From the NCBI GenBank assembly GCA_010094025.1, contig ML991780.1, forward strand, positions 248,001 through 312,000: a DNA stretch of 64,000 nucleotides, given 5' to 3'. A program made the translations under genes and the position numbers. The notes under the pieces were generated by a model that was given only the letters and a program-made list of their open reading frames with translations, did no database searches and was not told where the DNA came from. This document shows positions 60,801 to 64,000 of the stretch, piece after piece. The stretch's first letter is position 1; each line of letters starts with the position of its first letter. The stretch is from Viridothelium virens. Its lineage: Eukaryota > Ascomycota > Dothideomycetes > Trypetheliales > Trypetheliaceae.

Positions 60801-61309
60801 TACAGAAGGACTGCGCCAACTGCCACACTCGAGTGACTCCGGAGTGGCGGAGAGGTCCAAGTGGTAACAGAGATCTTTGTAACAGTTGCGGGTTGCGATG
60901 GGCCAAGCTGGTAAGTTGGGCCCTTCCTGTACATGCTTGGCAAACCTTTGCTCCTCGTCAAATCGCGATGTACCAGTAGCTGACTTGTCCTTCACAGAAC
61001 GGACGGGTATCACCCCGCACAAACTCTCAGCACTCTGTGCATTCAAAGAGCGATGGACAGAGCGGATCACCACCTAATATCACGAACCCGCAAGCCAGTG
61101 CAAAATCGGTGCTGGGGACCAAGAATGAATCACCAAATCAATCTTCCACGACGCCATCCACTCACATAACCAATCAATCACCCCGACACATCACGTCGGA
61201 TCCGCATGCGGCCAAAATACCAAAAGTTGAGGCCCAATCGTCACCTGTTCTCGGATCGACGAGCGGAATACCTCCTAAAATTGAAGAGGGTGTGGAACCT
61301 GAGGCATGA
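57860..61309 (+). CDS. wc-1: White collar 1 blue-light receptor and transcription factor, 5 exons
   Basis: Exons 57860-58817, 58890-58984, 59044-59482, 59532-60910 and 60998-61309 give 1060 residues. WC-1 binds FAD, pairs with WC-2 and activates light-induced and clock genes. A Met/Gly/Asn/Gln-rich N-terminal region is followed by the LOV domain, with the photoactive Cys408 in [12 protein letters not shown] (around [20 protein letters not shown]) and PAS-C (around [20 protein letters not shown]) follow. A basic nuclear signal (KKKRKRRKG) lies just before the GATA finger, CANC...CNSC, at about residues 925-952. An intron interrupts the finger's end (AKL/NGRV). The ATG at 57860 begins [15 protein letters not shown]; an in-frame ATG at 57824 exists but looks less likely. 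All key residues are present. Confidence 0.95.
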
Positions 61310-62968
61310 AGGACCTATTACGACGACGAAAGTTTTTTTTCAATAAATATCTCGAAGCTCGCTATATGTGTGAAGGAATACTAGAGCGTATATTTTTCGT
61401 GGACTTCTCAAGACTAAGTCTCTTCTTTGGATACCCCTGTTATACTACTGGTAGAGGACCTATAGGCGGATGAAAGGGCCGGCAAAGCTTGACTTTGCTA
61501 CTGGGTGCTAAGATGATTTCTTGTCTATTTGACAGGCAATTGAGGAGCTGCAAGTTCCCAGAAGACAGTTGATGCTGCTGCAGCATTGTCTGGAGCCAGG
61601 CTCTCTGTCCACAGGATGGATCTCCTGTTCGTGTTGGATTGTACCTAACTTTGCACAAGATAGTGCACATATTTGCAAGACGTACAAATAATTACTATTC
61701 AATCGTGTTGCTGGTCACTGGTCCAGTATGAGAAGATGCAATGACGACAACGTGTCCGAGGAGCTACCACCCTTCACAGCAAAGAGCTGACAGTTTCCAG
61801 ATGTCGCCGTACGAAGCTGTAGGCGGGATGTCAGGATCGAGTGGCAGCGCCGTTTATTGCGAGCTTGTCGGCTCTTTGCATGCAGTCTCACCTGCCGGTC
61901 AAAAGCTGTAAGCGCCAGTGAAAGTGGACATAAGAGATCAGAGACGTAAAAGCAATGGCTGCTTCATATTCGTAGGGGATATTACGCAGGAACGGCAGGG
62001 TATGATCCACAGGTAATCTGATCCCAGTCCGAAGGACTTTTGCATACGCTTTTCAACCTAGGCTCGTAGACGGTGATACCCATGGCTAAAAAAAATATCT
62101 TTGAAGTCATCTCATACACATCTAATCTAGTACGGGGCGCCCCGAGACTAAATGCTGCTGGGGTCAGTAGGCGGCAGTATCTTCTTTACCCCCTGTCTCC
62201 TTGTGATCGGCCTGCACTGGAAATTAGTGGCTGAGTATCAAGTGATTTGGTGTATGGAGTATGTAGGAGCTCACGTACAACATGGGGCACACACTTTCTC
62301 TTCTTTGGTCGCGTTGCTACGGATACGCGTGAGTTACTAGAATCATATCATACGGCTCATCAGAGTAAATTGCGTTTTGATGTAGAGCGCAAAGGTGGAG
62401 TACTGTGCGAAGCACGCTAAGTCTAATCTCCATCGCTCAAGCTAGACTGGCGATCTCGCAGTCCTGGTGTGGTCGTTTCACGCCAAATATGCGAGGGCGG
62501 GAGGAGCATCGGGACGTACTCTAATTAACGTAGTTACCTGGCAAGCCACTCCACATTCTTCTCCAAGCTCCCCTTGATCCCTCCCTCCTCGTGCTTCGAT
62601 GCGGATCAACTTTCCCAAAATATTTACGACTTATCTTTCCTACCGTCACTCTTAATCGAATCTGCTGGCGCAGCGCAGGGAGCCCTGAACTGGCTCGGAC
62701 CAACCCGTACGAGCACAATCAAGGTAATGCGGCCCAACCTTGGGGATTGCCCAGGCAGGATTTACCCCAGCGCAGCCATTTATCAGCCACAGATCTTTCC
62801 AACTCCAATCATAAGCAACCAAACTCTTCTATCACTCAAGCTCTGTGGACAATCCTTCAACCGGTCTCTGAAGCGACCAAATCCTTTCCGGAATACCTTC
62901 TGTGTCCGACTTGCGACCAAGGGCGATAGCTGTTTACTATTACTGCTCCGAGATACAAGGCAGGAATA
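61310..62968. other. Intergenic region, 1.66 kb
   Basis: 3' flank of wc-1 and promoter of the Ras-like gene. No gene or repeat is recognised; frames of up to 131 codons near 62574-62969 probably lie in the leader of the Ras-like gene. Confidence 0.45.
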
Positions 62969-63909
62969 ATGGATGACTCGAGAATATCAATCACGGTTTG
63001 CGGGGATGGCGGTTGCGGTAAACATGCCTTACAATGCGTCATGAAGCTTCTAATAGCTGATTGCGGCTCCTCTCTTTAGGAAAGTCGTCAATCACATTAC
63101 GACTTGTCCGAAGTCAATGGACACATGAGTAAGTTTCAGACTTAGTCACGCCTAATTGAGCTTGCTAAGCAATTCCTACAGATACGATCCAACAATAGGT
63201 ATCATCATTAGTCCCCCATGAATCACCTCACGAGATCCCCATCTAATCCGCTCATCCTCTCCAGAGGATTCCTACTCCGTAACCCGCACCGTCGACGGCC
63301 AAACCTACCACCTCGCCCTCACCGACACAGCCGGGCAAGAAGAATATCGCGGCCTCTGGGCAACCAGCAACCTCAAATCAGACGCCTTCCTTCTCGTCTA
63401 CGACATCACCAACGCCGCCTCCCTCGACGCCCTCGACTACTTCATGCAGATGATTGACATGGAGACGGAGCAACGGCTTGACAGCGGCGGCGTCCCGCCC
63501 GTCAAGATCGTCGCGGGCAACAAGTGCGATCTCCAAGGGGCGCGCCAGCTGAAGAGCCAAACTGGCTTGGAGTGGGCACGGGGGAGGAAGTGTGGATTTA
63601 TGGAGACGAGTGCGAGGGAGATGGTGAACATCGAGGAGACGTTTGCCCGTGAGTAGACTCCTGCTATGGGGGGAATGGTGTTCGAAAAGTTCAGAGGTTT
63701 TCTGACATGATACAGTGCTCGTGAGACGTGTAGTCGAAGCACGGAGGCGGCAAGCTGGGGGCTATACGGAATCGCCGCGGCCGGAAGCGCAGGCGGTCGC
63801 GGGCGCGCCTTCTGCTGAGAAGCCTACGAAGGAGAGTGGAGCGACGAAACCGAAGAATGCGCAAGCGCCTAGGAAGAGGAGCTTCTGGTCTAGACTGAAG
63901 TGCTGGTAA
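62969..63909 (+). CDS. Ras-family small GTPase without a CAAX box, 5 exons
   Basis: Exons 62969-63017, 63080-63128, 63182-63198 (17 bases), 63265-63648 and 63716-63909 give 230 residues. All G-boxes are present: GDGGCGKS, effector loop YDPTIEDSY, DTAGQEEY, NKCD and TSA. The Gln after DTAG is kept, so GTP hydrolysis should be normal. The C-terminus is basic and aromatic (RKRSFWSRLKCW) and stops two residues after Lys, with a single Cys next to last. There is therefore no CAAX or CC prenylation motif; membrane binding might use the basic/Trp tail, as in animal Rit proteins, or palmitoylation. Splice phases fit exactly through the 17-base exon, which encodes YDPTI. The partner pathway is unknown. 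Confidence 0.9.
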
Positions 63910-64000
63910 TCGTTTTATACCCTTGTCGCAAAATCTTGCTTTTCCTTTCCCGTTGTAAATTAATTTAATTGTCCAGTCACTCAGCACAGCTTTGATCGTT

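Noticed and set aside
62574-62968. 131-codon plus-strand frame just before the Ras-like gene
   Set aside because: It ends at the Ras start region, has no motif and probably lies in the leader.

Overview
The window is nuclear DNA of a filamentous ascomycete (Pezizomycotina). The evidence is short GT-AG introns (about 45-65 bases) with CTAAC/CTGAC-like branch sites, a white-collar-1 photoreceptor, an RNAi-type RNA-dependent RNA polymerase, a mitochondrial ClpP, an Ost3-type oligosaccharyltransferase subunit and a large NLR-like protein. I cannot fix the class; Dothideomycetes or a near relative is only a guess. I see 22 protein-coding genes on both strands, no rRNA, no convincing tRNA, no CRISPR and no intact autonomous transposon. 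Exon coordinates come from joining reading frames across splice sites with matching phase; no transcript data were used.

Layout. 0-21 kb is dense housekeeping sequence: nucleoporin Nup159, an ammonium transporter, a PQ-loop membrane protein, an unknown acidic protein, checkpoint protein Mad1 and mitochondrial rRNA methyltransferase Mrm2, all on the plus strand; then a coiled-coil protein on the minus strand, divergent from Ost3. 21.7-32.4 kb is an accessory island: an ankyrin protein and a protein with no recognised domain, both minus strand, the latter divergent from a very large NLR-like gene (alpha/beta-hydrolase, NTPase-like region, ankyrin repeats, ZZ finger) that carries an in-frame TGA. 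33.4-36.2 kb holds an Slm1/2-type F-BAR/PH protein. 36.2-39.5 kb is gene-poor and carries half of a foldback element; a fuller copy lies at 40.9-41.1 kb, beside a mucin-like single-pass membrane protein. 41.4-64 kb is again mostly housekeeping or conserved: phosphatidylserine synthase, Gar1, threonyl-tRNA synthetase, RdRP, ClpP, an unknown probably mitochondrial protein, mitochondrial ribosomal protein uS2m, WC-1 and a Ras-like GTPase.

How the genes relate. Several serve mitochondria (Mrm2, ClpP, uS2m, the 454-residue protein), others nuclear transport and mitosis (Nup159, Mad1), RNA (Gar1, RdRP), membrane lipids and plasma-membrane signalling (Cho1, Slm, Ras-like), nitrogen supply and light sensing. 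They are not an operon. The only block that looks like a co-evolving set is the 21.7-32.4 kb island, which I propose as a candidate innate-immunity or allorecognition locus.

Two features stand out beyond gene content. In many genes the coding strand changes from C-rich to G-rich towards the 3' end, with the same polarity relative to transcription on both strands. The threonyl-tRNA synthetase gene needs one GC-AG intron and one intron whose donor reads GG.
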